Shown: positions 11,433 to 23,133 of the stretch, piece by piece
Position numbering within the stretch: the first letter of the stretch is position 1
Layout of the letters: every line of letters begins with the position of its first letter
NCBI RefSeq assembly: GCF_019059575.1
Contig: NW_024881674.1
Coordinates: 539,001 to 603,000, forward strand
Length of the DNA stretch: 64,000 bases
Reading direction: 5' to 3'
Origin: Amphibalanus amphitrite
Taxonomy: Eukaryota; Arthropoda; Thecostraca; Balanomorpha; Balanidae
Position numbers and translations under genes: made by a program
The notes under the pieces: generated by a model
What the model was told of the DNA's origin: nothing
What the model saw: only the letters and a program-made list of their open reading frames with translations
Database searches by the model: none

Positions 11433-13789
11433 CTTGGGTTGCCTTCGTAGTTGGGACTATAGTTCTTCGTAACCCAAATTTTGGCCAATATTTAGATATT
11501 TTAGACATTTAGATATTTTTATATTTAGATATTTTAGATATTTTATTTCGCCGTCTTCAAACTATTAGTAATCGCTACTTGCATACATGTACCATACAAA
11601 CCATGTATGTACCATACAAACACTTCTTGCCTGCAATCTGGTACGCTGCAAAAACATGCCCTTTGCCAGATAAAACTATTTATTTTCAATCTGCAACATA
11701 TTCATTTGTAACGATCAGTCAGCACGCTGGATCGGAAGTGATATAAAGACGCGTAGAAACGCAGATAAAAACGTTCAGTATATTAAAAACGCTATGTTGC
11801 CCAATGACAATCACAAGTAGGCACTTGATCACACCACTTGTCGAATATATTCCCATGGTCTAGTTATTTCATGATCGTGTACTGAGCAAGCCCTACTTAG
11901 TCCATACTTGTTAGTTCTGCTCAACGGGGAAGAAACAATGTCTGACAAAGGACAAAACAATAATGCTTTCTAAGGAATAGTAATGCAGACCGACTGCCAG
12001 GGCGCAAAGCTCATCGGACAGCCTCGTCCCTGTCATGTCCTGGTTACCGATCAAAGCTGTGGAAAAAAATGAGTGCGTCAATGACGCCAGGAAGCGGCAA
12101 CCATTTGTACTGCTCTCTCGCCATTTCATGCTCGGCCGGCTGGAGTCAGGCACAAGTCCGTTTGATCTTTGCTGTGTATGCTGCCAATGTCGACACCTTG
12201 CGTGTCCCAAGCAGGTGCAGCCCAGAGATAACGGCTGACTCGACTAGTCATTAACACCTACGGAGGAAGCGGAGGTCGGCGAAGGGTTGGTGCGTCTTTT
12301 TGTGCGTTGTGCTGGATTATTTTATTGATTTTGAGACGTATATTCACATGTGTAATGTGTATCCCAACAAAAATTAGTCGGTTGATAATATATGAACGCA
12401 AAGTCGACTTCGATTCTCGTCTAAACATTCGCACGTAAAAGTTTAGCTCTCCTATTTTTATAAACCATAAATAAAACAAAATATAATTTTATAAGAAATA
12501 AGTTTTCAACACCTTCAAACAATTGTTTACCCAGGCGACTAATATACGCCAGAAATTAGCAATGAGAAAAGTTCCCACTAGACATCCGGACGGCACACAA
12601 AACTTCAGCCCATCAAAAGGAAGGCATCGCCCGCCGAAGGTACTAATTTGCAGACGGCTTCAAAGTATCACAGTCCCTTCGCAGAACATCGTGAAAACAA
12701 ACTAAACTTCCCCGGCGACGTAAAAGACCTCTACGTTGCCGTTCGGACTGCGTCTGATTGTGGCAGCTCTGGCTACAAAAAAGGCGCCTTGAGGAGCATC
12801 TGGCGAGCGACACCTACACAACAGACTGTTTATAATTAACGAGCCAGCCCGGCCGTGGCCCGGCACAGTCAGAGCGCAGTGCGATAAATCAATTAGCGCG
12901 GGCGGTCGATGCGTCGCTGCGGCTGACAGGCCGATTTGAGAGGGCCGCCGTGTCAAGGGGAGCGTCGAGCGCGAGCCGCGCAGTCACAGCACTGATTGCG
13001 GCTCTGGAAACGCACAGGTAAATGGTGTTTTGACAGCTGGCAGTGCTGCTAAATGTGGTGAATATGAGAAGTCACGTAGCATTGCGTTTGCAATAATGCA
13101 TATGTAGTCCGAGTAAGGCAAAACTAGCATCTGCATCTCTCGCTTGAAAGAAATGTGATATAACCAGGTGTAATTCGGTTATTTCATACCTATAACACAA
13201 TAAGATAATTTTGTATTCCATACTCCGCAACAGCTCGACAAATGGAACTTTTGTATGTAATTCCTCGATCAGTCGATGGCCATATGGCCATCAAGCACAC
13301 CATTGCGACACAGAATGATTGGGAGCATCCAACGGATTATGTTACTATATTGTCAAAGCACCTATTCAGCATAATGAACATCAACGACCTAATTTCATGG
13401 AGCTTGAAATAGCTATTCCCCTAAAAAGGCATAGGTAAATGGGAATAGCCTTCAAATTGACCATGCTGGAAGGGTTGTCCTGCAACCATGGAAGGTGGAT
13501 GGCCAACGCAACTGTGCAGGTGGCAGCGGCCAGCCACAGCGCCGATATCTAGACTGGCTGCTTGGCTGGGCCCCCGCCGCTTTGATGGCCACCGCCGATC
13601 TCATTAGTGAGTCAAGTAGCGACCTTCGCCGAGCTGAGCCATTTCCTTTGAAGAGTTTGCAACTTTTAGGATACCGTTCCTTTGCACTGTTGTGTTTAAC
13701 GTCACTGCGGTGCATTAGATTAGCGATACGAATAAAAATAGGCTTTCATGTTAACTAGTGCTTATTTCAGGCCTAGACAAAAGTTGTTT
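11433..13789. other. non-coding stretch with a small AT-rich repeat
   Basis: About 11487-11549 holds several copies of TTTAGATATT. The remainder shows no recognised exon. Short GC-rich open frames around 12.7-12.95 and 13.5-13.75 kb lack domains. Confidence 0.4.
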
Positions 13790-13793
13790 TTAG

Positions 13794-14982
13794 CCCGCGC
13801 CCTGGTGGGGTCTGTTTATAACGCGACCTGGTGGGGGGGGGGGGCTATTTTTTGCCCCCCTCGTATCTCCGAAACTACTGGACGGATCCGCAAAATTCAA
13901 ACGGCGTTCGATAGCCCTGTCAAATTTGTCGAAGGAAACCAAATTTCATTGACCTCGGGGTCACCGATGACGTCACAGGTCAGGTCAAAGATAAAATGTT
14001 TCACCGTTCACAGGGCTTCTAGGGAAAGCGCTATAACACCGAGTAAAACGCATTTTGTCGAAAATCAGCGATAAGACGTCAGTTGTCTAGTACATATGTT
14101 GCTATTAGAGGTCACTGGTCATACCAGGTCAGGTCACAGGTCAGGTCACCAAAGGTCACCAAGGGTCACCACATGAACCCAACTTTACTAAGGTTGTGCG
14201 ATGCATGTTTTATGGCCAGTTTTTCATTTCCAACCCAATGGTGTTGGTTATAGGACCATCAGGTACGGTTTAGGTCACTTTCTGGTGGAGGTCAGGTCAA
14301 GGTCAGGTCAAAAAAGGTCAAATTTCAAAGTTGATATTTTTGCATAAAATGGGTATCGATTCGATGCAGCTCGTCACGGGGAGTCTAATGGTGGTCTTTG
14401 TTTTGCGCTACGAGGTCTAGAATTGCTAAAAATTGAGTTTGAAAATTTGACGTCATCAATTTTGAACATTTTTTTCGCTATAACTTCGCCAAAAAAAGAG
14501 GTATCAATCTAAAATTTGGTATGTGGATGGAAGGCGGTAAGGACTATCACATATATTCCGGTTTTTGCGAAATTCAAAAAACTTTTTGGATTTTTTGACT
14601 CTTATATCCCAAAAATCTATTTTTTGATTGTTGGGGGTCAAAATAAAAAAAATCAAAAATCCGAGATAGCAGTTTTGTAGCCCTGTCAATTTTACAGCTT
14701 TTATGTCCTAAACATTTTTCTGTATTTGCAAAGCTATAGGCCTGACAGCTCTTCCCGCGAAACCCTTTTTTGGGTCGAAAACGGCAGAACATGACGTCAC
14801 TCTGACGTCATTTCCGGCCAACCTATCATAGCTTTTGGAAAAAAAATTTGGTCACAATGTGTAAAATTGATGTCCGGGAGGGTACTGAAAGTTTGGTGAC
14901 GATCGGCGCAGCGGTTCTGGAGATATATCGAAAAGTCTGGAGGGGGGGCAAAAAATAGCCCCCCCCCCCACCAGGTCGCGGG
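13794..14982. mobile_element. TTAN-type (piggyBac-like ends) element, copy 2
   Basis: TTAG at 13790-13793 and 14983-14986 flanks ends CCCGCGCCCTGGTGGGG (left) and CCCGCGACCTGGTGGGG (right, inverted). The left end has the motif twice, separated by TCTGTTTATAA. Each end continues into a G run, CTATTTTTTG and a C run, a potential hairpin. The body carries many AGGTCA half-sites (for example 13976-13989, 14120-14165 and 14288-14318). No transposase was seen. Confidence 0.75.
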
Positions 14983-14986
14983 TTAG

Positions 14987-16448
14987 TGTAAGAAAACATG
15001 TGTGACAAAGATAAGTACGTATTTCTAGCTTTAATGATACGCTAAAACACAGAAAAAGACATCAGAAAATAGCATAATTGTATGGCTTTCCTTTGAGGTG
15101 AAGAGATAAGATTAATCTAAGAACTTAGAACTTACAACAGAGAACTTAGATGCCTAAGTTCTGTTGTAGATTTAAACGCAGTCGCCTTGATTCGTTCACT
15201 TATTTTCTTACTTAATTAAAGAGACATCCATCGTAATGGTCAGCGTATAGCTGCTTTATGATGTTACCTAACATAATTCCAGAGCATATAATAGCCTACA
15301 ACAGAAGCATGTTTAAACAGTCGAACAGCTGTGCTGCACCTGTCATTCTAGGCATACATTCCCACATCAAAGCAGACTTCGGGAACAAATGATTCTCCAA
15401 ACATCCCATTGTAGTCGCATGCCGTCAGCGCTATTGCTGCCCATCACGACTCTTTCTCTCGACTCTTCAGTCAATTCCTACCAATACCGATCAATCGAAC
15501 ACTTTCACCATCGCAACAGCTTCCACAGTGCGATCAGCACGTGTGCACGTGAGAACTACTGGGTGCTGGGCCAGCCGTCAGCCGGGGGCTTTTCCTGCAG
15601 CGTGGCCAGGTTGGGTCGGTATTTTCGGTGACCCAGTGGGCGTAACGGCTGGACGTTTCACTCGCCACGCTACCGGCACGTGAAGAGAAGTCGCACGATG
15701 TTCCGCGGGCAGCAGTGACGTCATGCTAGCGAGAATAGCTAAGTGTGGTTCTGTTTGTGGTAAGAGTTGTGGTGCTGGCGCTTTGCTTTAGGGCGTATTA
15801 TTGGACTCAAGGCGACGGCTCTGTTTGGAAGAAGTGTATTTACAGATTTATGCAGAGATTACCGTCAGTGTTAGTTTAGTCAAATAAAGTTAGAGCTACA
15901 GTTCCACCCGGCACCCCGACATACGAACATTATAGGCACTCCTGGCTCAACATTAATGATGGATGATGATCCTATCGTAGAACCTGGATCTCTTGTTATC
16001 TGTAGCGCGACGATGCAGTGCAATATAAGCTGTGTATAAATACATGTGCCCGGCCTAGGCCATACGATGCAGCTCACCAAATCCTTGAAATCAATGTAAT
16101 CGGCCCCTACTCTATTCTGCAGCAGGCTGCACGACCGAATGATGACGTTGGCAAAGCTGAAATAAACGACGAAGACGAAATTTATACGGAGCATGTGTCG
16201 CCGCTTCTGAAGACCATTTATAGAGGCCAGCAAGCAAGCAATGACGTTGCAGACATCAGCCCGAACGTAATAAAATAGCAATATTTAATATTCGCGGATC
16301 AGAAATAAACCGGACCGATGCCAATAGAAATATTTTTATCGGTCATATCAGAATATGTTTAGCTGCTTTTCAGGTATCGAATTGTGTTGGACTAGGCTAA
16401 GTTTGTTCTTTAAGTTTCTCAGTGCTTGTGCGAGGATCATATTAAAGC
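14987..16448. other. non-coding stretch with a small hairpin
   Basis: A stem of about 15 bases (ACAACAGAGAACTTAG and CTAAGTTCTGTTGT, 15133-15166) is the only clear structure. A plus-strand frame ending at 16276-16278 with an acceptor-like TTCTGCAG and an AATAAA overlapping its end could be a 3' exon, but I recognise no domain. Confidence 0.35.
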
Positions 16449-16799
16449 ATTTTGATTAATGACCTTACCTTCGTAGTTTGAAAAAGTTAGATCAAAACAC
16501 TTGTTTATTAATAAGTTCGAGCACAGCTCTTCATCACAATACCTACAAAGCTAAAAATGTCACGATAAAAATCCAATCTTTGACTGCATGACTGCATAAC
16601 TGCATAATGAGTTATGCAGTTTATTATTAAATTATTAATAAACAAGTATAAACAAGTATATATAAACAAGTATATATAAACAAGTATATATAAACAAGTA
16701 TATATAAACAAGTATATATAAATAAACTCGAAATTATTAATAAACAAGTGTTTTGATCTAACTTTTTCAAACTACGAGGGTAAGGTCATTAATCAAAAT
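16449..16799. mobile_element. MITE with about 65-bp terminal inverted repeats
   Basis: The left arm begins ATTTTGATTAATGACCTTAC (16449 to about 16514) and returns inverted at about 16735-16799 with few differences. The core is five to six tandem 14-base AACAAGTATATATA units (about 16640-16721). A 14-base direct repeat TAGGCTAAGTTTGT occurs at 16393-16406 and 16799-16812, though the left copy is 42 bases away from the arm. Confidence 0.75.
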
Positions 16800-16812
16800 A
16801 GGCTAAGTTTGT

Positions 16813-19509
16813 GTGAGTTTGTGTTTACACTTGAGTTTGTGTTGCAGAAGTTCCGTAAGACCTCGGTTGCACGTCATTCTTCTCATCCAGTTATACACAT
16901 AGTATTAATAGGTATATTTACGTAGTCGACTGACCATTCTGTCTCGTGGATGTCGTATGCGCCACGTTCCACCAACTTCCCTGTCCTCACCAGTCGTCGT
17001 GGGTGTTTGTTCGACCCCTCCCACACTGCACCCCTATCCTCCCCATCGGGCGTGTCCACTGCCCAGTTATGTGCTGAGAACTGCGCCAGGTGTCGGCAGC
17101 GTGGCACTCACACGACACGGGACCAATTATACTCCCCTGGCACCTATGATGTATCCGCGTCCCCTCGGCTGTGTCCGCGGCCGTGCCGGACACGAAACCG
17201 TCGCACAAAACACCTGCTTGGTCAGCGCCGTCCTGGAGATTCGAGAATGCCAAGAAGGCTGGCGGTATTTTGGTGGTCCGAGCTGACCCAATGACCCGCT
17301 ATCGGACCTCGGGCATTTCGGAATTGCAGTCATCGGTCTCTCTCACACCAAACCACCCATCTCCGCGAGCAAAAAGCGAGACGGCGATCAGCAAAAACGA
17401 CCCACACGGAAAGTCGCCCTCCGACTCCTTTCCGTAATCGGGCTGCTATATACAGTTGAACTCAGCTACTCCGACCGACTGTGACGATGCCTCCTCGTGC
17501 TGGGGTTATCGTGTGGGCAGTTCGCGGTCGGGTCGCGCCTCGTGCGTGGCGCGGTGGTCAGAGCTGTCGGGGCCGCCTGGGACGGCGCTGACGGCAATAA
17601 CGACTGATAGGCAAAGTCAACACCACTTCTGATTGCCTCCGCGAGCCGCGCGCGGTGTTCATTTGTATTCGGCACGAGCCGTGTTGCTGAAGGCGGCAGG
17701 TCGCCGATTCCTCGGCACGCATTTCTTCCGCCAGCCGCCCGACCACATTCGTCACCGGCCGCCCACTGCACCAGCCAATGCTTTAACCGTGAAATTATAG
17801 GTATCCGTCTCCGATTTGGTATAAGGTTATCAAAAGCTCATTCATCTTCAATTAATTCATGTTTTCCTGCACGAAAGACATTTATGCCCATTGCCCATGG
17901 ATTAGTAGGTGTATGGGATTGCGTTGCGTATTAGGTACCTATTTATTGTACATACAGGTATTTTCATGAAGTTTTATGTTTTCCATGAAGCGATTCTTGA
18001 ATAGTATTGCAACATCAAAGTCCTATGATGACTCGTTAAGACGTTCGCCATGAATTGCATCCAGATATTCAAAAGCAAAGTAGACTAAAAAGACTAAGTA
18101 GTCGATGGTAATTACTTATGTCAGTAGAATAATCACATAATGAAAGCACGAAACTCGATATATAAGTCACAAATATACCGATTTCTTATGGCTATTGTTC
18201 AAAAGTGACGTCCCACGATCCCCGTTTCGACAGATTGATCAAAGTCCGAACGGTATCGCTCGTTAAGTCACCAGCATTTTATCAGCGGAAGGCAGTTATC
18301 ACCGCCGAATGTTTCGCTAGCGTTCGCCATAGGTATGTACATGCCTAAGGGGTTGTTGTGCTTCACTCGAGTTTCTTCACGCTTGCTACGAAATCTTCAG
18401 AACCGACAAAGATATGGTCAGAAACGTTCCAAAAAGAGCAAAGAAACTGAACATTCTGGCATCGTACTTAACTGTTTAAAGGGGTATTAATTGAATGAAA
18501 TGACGGAAGTGTTTGGTTAGCAGACGAGGCATGTATGACGAGAGGTATGTGAGGGAAGGACGAAAGGCCACGAGACGTGGAAAAGGGCTACCAAAGGAGT
18601 GATTAGAAGAGAGCATAACTAATAACCCGCATTGTAAAAGTTTCCTCACTGCGTTTCAATAACCCGACTGACATCCTATCAAACACCGGTCCTGTCGCAC
18701 ACAAAAAGCCACGACCGGAACCGGCTACCTCAATCGAGCACGCCACTCGACACGATTACGTTTTGGCCACATTAGTCTTGGCGGGGTGTCCGTCATCCCA
18801 CTCCGCCCTAATCCCTCCATCCCCCGGTCGGCGCCACGGTCCGGCTCTGATCCATGCCGCTGGTCTGTCCCTCCTGACGACTGGGGTCCTAGCTATGTGA
18901 CCCCCGGGATCGGGTCGGGAGGACCGACGGGTCAGGCTGGCGTCCCCACCTCCCCCGGGCGGTGCGCTCCTAGGGGAGGGTGTCGCGGGGGAGGGGAGGC
19001 GAGGGGGCAGGGTTCACCCCAACAGGCGCGATAAGGAAGACGGCACCCTCACTCGTCTTGAAGAGCCGGCGGACGACGGGTCTGTCTGCCGGTCCCCCTT
19101 ACACCACGTCTGAGGGCTCCTGGACCGGCGAGTCTCCAGCTGAATTTCCGAGGTGAGTCTAGCCAAGCAGACCAGTCAGTTGAGAGGGGAAGTGATCAAA
19201 TAAAACATTGATAGCTTGTTTTCATAAGCGGCATGTCCTATAAAAACTTAGTTATCATGTAGAAAATCTGTTTGACGCGGTGTAAAGACGTTTATTTGCC
19301 TACAACACTTGACAGGGCCGGCCAATGTCATGAGCCTATTTTTAAAGTGCTGTATAGCATTATGCAAAAATAAGCACGTTTCTGGTCCTCCATTGATGTA
19401 AAACATTGAACAACCAGCCCCTGACATTTACTGGACATAAATCTGTCACACACGCAGCCTGCGATCAGCCAGAGAGGCAGGCAGCTCTAACTCGCCCTCT
19501 GCCCGCCAG
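16813..19509. other. mostly non-coding, one possible exon end near 19152
   Basis: GC-rich patches at about 16.95-17.8 and 18.8-19.15 kb carry overlapping frames. The best exon hint is a plus-strand frame with LSAGPPYTTSEGSWTGE that stops at a good donor (CGAG|GTGAGT, exon end 19152). It does not join in frame to the 19510 ORF, and I cannot place its start. Confidence 0.25.
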
Positions 19510-19827
19510 ATGGATCTGAAGTGGTGGGAGTGGATACTGCTGGCGCTAGCGACGCTGATCCCGTCTCTACACTATCGGATGATCCTGGCGACCGTGCCTC
19601 CTTTTCCATGCTGTACGTCCATCGGTGCCGACCCTCACTCGTGGTGGTGGCAGCTGTTCGGCTACGCCTGCCCCGCGTATGTCTCGCCTGAGGATGACTA
19701 TCGGTGGTCAAACGAGCACGAGTCCGTCAGCAAGTTCATTTGGTCGCTGCCGACAAAGTTCAAAGCCATCTGGCCATTCGGGTGGCGTCGTCAAAACGAC
19801 ATATGCTGCAGCATGCACGCAGGATAA
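19510..19827 (+). CDS. possible small tryptophan-rich membrane protein or 3' exon, unidentified
   Basis: An open frame of 105 codons starts at an ATG directly after a pyrimidine-rich acceptor-like CTCTGCCCGCCAG. It may therefore be a 3' terminal exon rather than a whole gene. The first 30 residues (including WWEWILLALATLIPSLHY) could be a signal or membrane segment. The rest is rich in Trp, Pro and charged residues and ends in Cys-rich ICCSMHAG. Many codons end in C or G. I do not recognise the family, and a chance ORF is not excluded. Confidence 0.3.
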   Translation: MDLKWWEWILLALATLIPSLHYRMILATVPPFPCCTSIGADPHSWWWQLFGYACPAYVSPEDDYRWSNEHESVSKFIWSLPTKFKAIWPFGWRRQNDICCSMHAG

Positions 19828-21133
19828 GAATGCTACACCCATCAGTCCTGTCAATACTGACCGGCTGTGCATTTTGGCTAAAAGTGATCACATCGCCAAT
19901 GATCACGATAACGAAGGCAGTCGATTTGGACTGAGGGTCGAGGGATGTGGAGCGACCACGTCAGTGCTCGTATTCAGCGCAGAAACTAATCAGTGAGGTC
20001 AATGTAACGGCTGAGCATGGTAAAAGGGAGACAAAACCAGACCGGGAAGGCTGGTTTTGGCCGTAGTGAGCCTGAGCTCTGGCTGCATTTGTATAGTCAC
20101 TTGCCGCTTTTGTGTGTGCTTGTATTTGTTTGTTTTCTACGGACGACGATGCATCTAGATGTGTTGTTCCCTCTCGCTCCCATCGCGCTTTCATAAGTAG
20201 TGTTTCATAGTTGGTTGTGTTTTTTTTCTCATGTGCTTTGGTTAGTTTCCTGCACTACTCTAATACGACCATGTGTGGTTGTACCCAGTGCAGTGGTAAG
20301 TTTCTTCCAGTTCACAGATCGTTCCTTTACTCAGTTCGCTCTCAGTAACCGTGTACAATGTGTTGTATAGAGCCTGTCCGTGCTTTTGTCCACGCTTTGT
20401 GTATGATTTTGGTATTAGAGTCCTTGTACGTTGTAACAGTGTTTGATTTCGTGTGCCCTTGTCAGGCCTGGTAGATAATTGTAGGGAAGTAGGTAATAGT
20501 GTCATGCCCAAAAATAATATTCCTTTCCTACCGATAATACCGACTACTGAGCTCATCCTCCGGGTAATCTGTTGAGTGTAGACTGTAGAAAGTGTATGGG
20601 AAGGACTGCGCAATGAGCATAAGCACTTATTTCTGGTGGTGGCCGTAGAAACTATACTAAAGTGATGGGTTTACTTACAAAACATGTGCTTTTGTCATTT
20701 ATAGATACAGAGTGCCTGGGTGGATGCTGACATGTAGCAAACGTGAGGAAATGTGTGGCAACCTTGTATCAAGTAGGATGACATTGACAGGGTGTTTGAT
20801 GTAGTACTGGTTTGTTTAGAGCGTTTTTTTCCCGTCTGTGGGCCGAATTGGCGTGTTTGAGACTGTGGTCCATTTTACAAACTTATGCGAGTAAATTTGA
20901 CTTGTGAGGTTTATCATCTCGCATGAGCTGATGTGCGCTGATTGGGACGATAGTTTCCTGATGGATGGCGATACTATCCCGGTGTTTTGGGCGATATTAA
21001 CCTGTGGAAGGTTCCCGTTTAGTGGGGAGATAATAAGTAGATAGCTACTAACACTGTGTGGGGAGATATTATTATGGGATACTAACCAACGTGTGGTACC
21101 TTGCCAGGCAATGTGACGGCTTTGAAGTTTGTA
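19828..21133. other. non-coding stretch
   Basis: No exon recognised. The minus-strand frames around 19.96-20.6 kb are low in GC3 and lack domains. Confidence 0.35.
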
Positions 21134-21345
21134 CAGTCTGTCTTAAAAGTACCGCGCAAAGTGATGGTGGATCCATCAAGCCTGACTGAGGTAGGGCCTG
21201 CTATAATTTGAAAGTCACCGAGCCAATTGACCTAGGGAATGGACGAGGATGTCCATTGCTTCGTTGACTCAAATTTAGTAGGCCCTTCCTCGGTCAGGTA
21301 TGATGGATCCACCGTCACTTTGCGCGGTACTTTTAAGACAGACTG
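21134..21345. mobile_element. Tc1/mariner-type MITE, 212 bp, about 100-bp arms
   Basis: TA at 21132-21133 and 21346-21347 flanks ends CAGTCTGTCTTAAAAGTACC and its inverted copy. The arms match closely for about 100 bases with a loop of some 20-30. Both arms encode a similar VR.DGST.TLRGTFKTDC stretch, but the differences between the arms change amino acids, so a coding role is unlikely. Confidence 0.8.
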
Positions 21346-23133
21346 TACATCTCAAGTTCGGAACATACGGGTAGATCCAGTGGTAGTCAATGCAGCATTA
21401 CACTGTAGTGGACACATTACTGCACTGTGAGCAATGTACAAAGTGCCCTTGGGAATGTTGCTTTCTTTTTATGAATTTGTGTATTGTGTTACTTCACTCA
21501 TGCTTATTATGAGTGTTTGTAAGGCATGCTTTTGCGGGACATGTAGAAAAGCATTCATGCACAATGCCTCATCAAGGGTCATTATGAGCTGCTTATGTCT
21601 GGTCATGCATTGTCTTTGAGTTTGTACTGCAGTGTATGACCTCTGCAAGGCGAAACAGTGTCAGGAAGGTCTCACGTAATTTACTCAATAATCCTTAGCA
21701 AGTAGCATTTCAATCGCCTGCATTTAGTGGCCTTTTAACCGGTGTGCCCTTCGTGTCACTTCCATTCCCATTGTTATATTGTATAGCAGACTTCGAATCG
21801 ATGAGCGCCATAGAAATAAAGACATGATAAGCGCATTCTGCTACCATCAGCTGGCTATTGCATTATTCTCCAATTTGTCATCTAGCTTTGCCAATAAAAA
21901 TCACTTGGGGTGATAGGTTCTCTCTGAGATGCACATAAGCAGTGGTTCAGCGTGCACAAATCTGCGGCATCGGAAATAAATAAACGCGGACTGATTGCCA
22001 AAGAGCAGTTTATCCGTGCCGGCATCCATAACTCAGGAGGACCTTTCCACTGAGGCCGGCTACTGGCGTTGTTAGCACTAATTGACCAGCGCGGAGGCTA
22101 AAAGACGCCCACGGCGGGCGCTGCGGGAAGTCGAAGGGTAAGCGGATTAGCCCCGCCGCGCCCACACGTGCACGTGAGACACGTGTGCAGCACGGGCCAC
22201 GTGGCTGATGGAGGCGGCGGCACGATTAGTTAACAAATTAAAATAAGAGTCTCACACGATAGGTGTAAAAATAGGAATGGAGATATAAACGTGAAGCCGT
22301 CGTATCACTTTAGCAGCACCTTTATTTATCCTAACAACCGCGCAATGACACGATCATTAACTTTTCTGGAAGCGTTTCATTCCCATTCACGCTCACAAGT
22401 CAAAGACGCTCATAGAGGCAGGTACACGCTGCCGACGTCTCTATAAGGAAGTCAAATGGTGCCAAGGCACGAACTACATAAATACAGTTTAAAACCATGT
22501 AACGAGCGTCGTGCGTCAAACAGCATAGGGCATTTAAAGAAATGTTGCCACGCCGCAACCGTCGCTTAACTTAGACATGGCATGAAACATCATCGATTCA
22601 TAAGGCGGCGCATCGTCGCGCGTTCCTTATGATTCAAAGGTAATTAGGATTAAGGCCGGGTACGCATATAGCTACTTCAAACACCTATTGAAATAGACAT
22701 ATGCAGCTTCCAGAAGTATGAAGCTGGCAAGAAGCTCAACCACGCATAAATATATGGCCACAATATTACGTTATCGGAGGACTCGTATGATTGTGGGAGC
22801 AGACGAGCACCTGAGCTACCAAAAAGCTGCCGTGCTCGTTGCATGAGTACCAATGCTTAGGTCCGCAATCTTTGCAACCATGGCCACTAGTACTTACTTG
22901 GTCTCGACTGCCTCTATCACAACACTTGCAATAAGGTTGCCGCCACAAAAACTGTTTAAAATTTTTGGTGGCAATGTCTTTCACACTTCACACTATAATC
23001 CTGCAACCATAAGGACGCTGAAAACGAAAAATTATGTCTTTTCGTCACCGTTGTTCCCTTGTAAGGCAAGTTTGCCAACGGCTGTTAGCTGCCACTGGTT
23101 TCACCCTGAGCCCGTCCCTTGCGACCAGCTCTC
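21346..23133. other. intergenic or 3' flank of GIPC, with an E-box cluster
   Basis: No exon recognised downstream of the GIPC stop. The notable piece is four CACGTG sites in 39 bases (22165, 22171, 22180 and 22198). Confidence 0.4.
22165..22203. promoter_or_regulatory. cluster of four CACGTG E-boxes
   Basis: CACGTG occurs at 22165-22170, 22171-22176, 22180-22185 and 22198-22203. CACGTG is the core bound by bHLH factors of the MYC/MAX, USF and CLOCK-type classes. A regulatory role here is inferred only from density. The site lies about 1 kb beyond the GIPC stop. Confidence 0.35.

Noticed and set aside
11210-11512. Frame with Ser-Phe-Ile-His repeats
   Set aside because: It reads through the (ATTC)n microsatellite and has no domain.
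21239-21430. Protein-like VRYDGSTVTLRGTFKTDC shared by the two arms of the 21.1 kb MITE
   Set aside because: Differences between the arms mostly change amino acids and include an indel, so the likeness comes from inverted-repeat DNA, not coding constraint.
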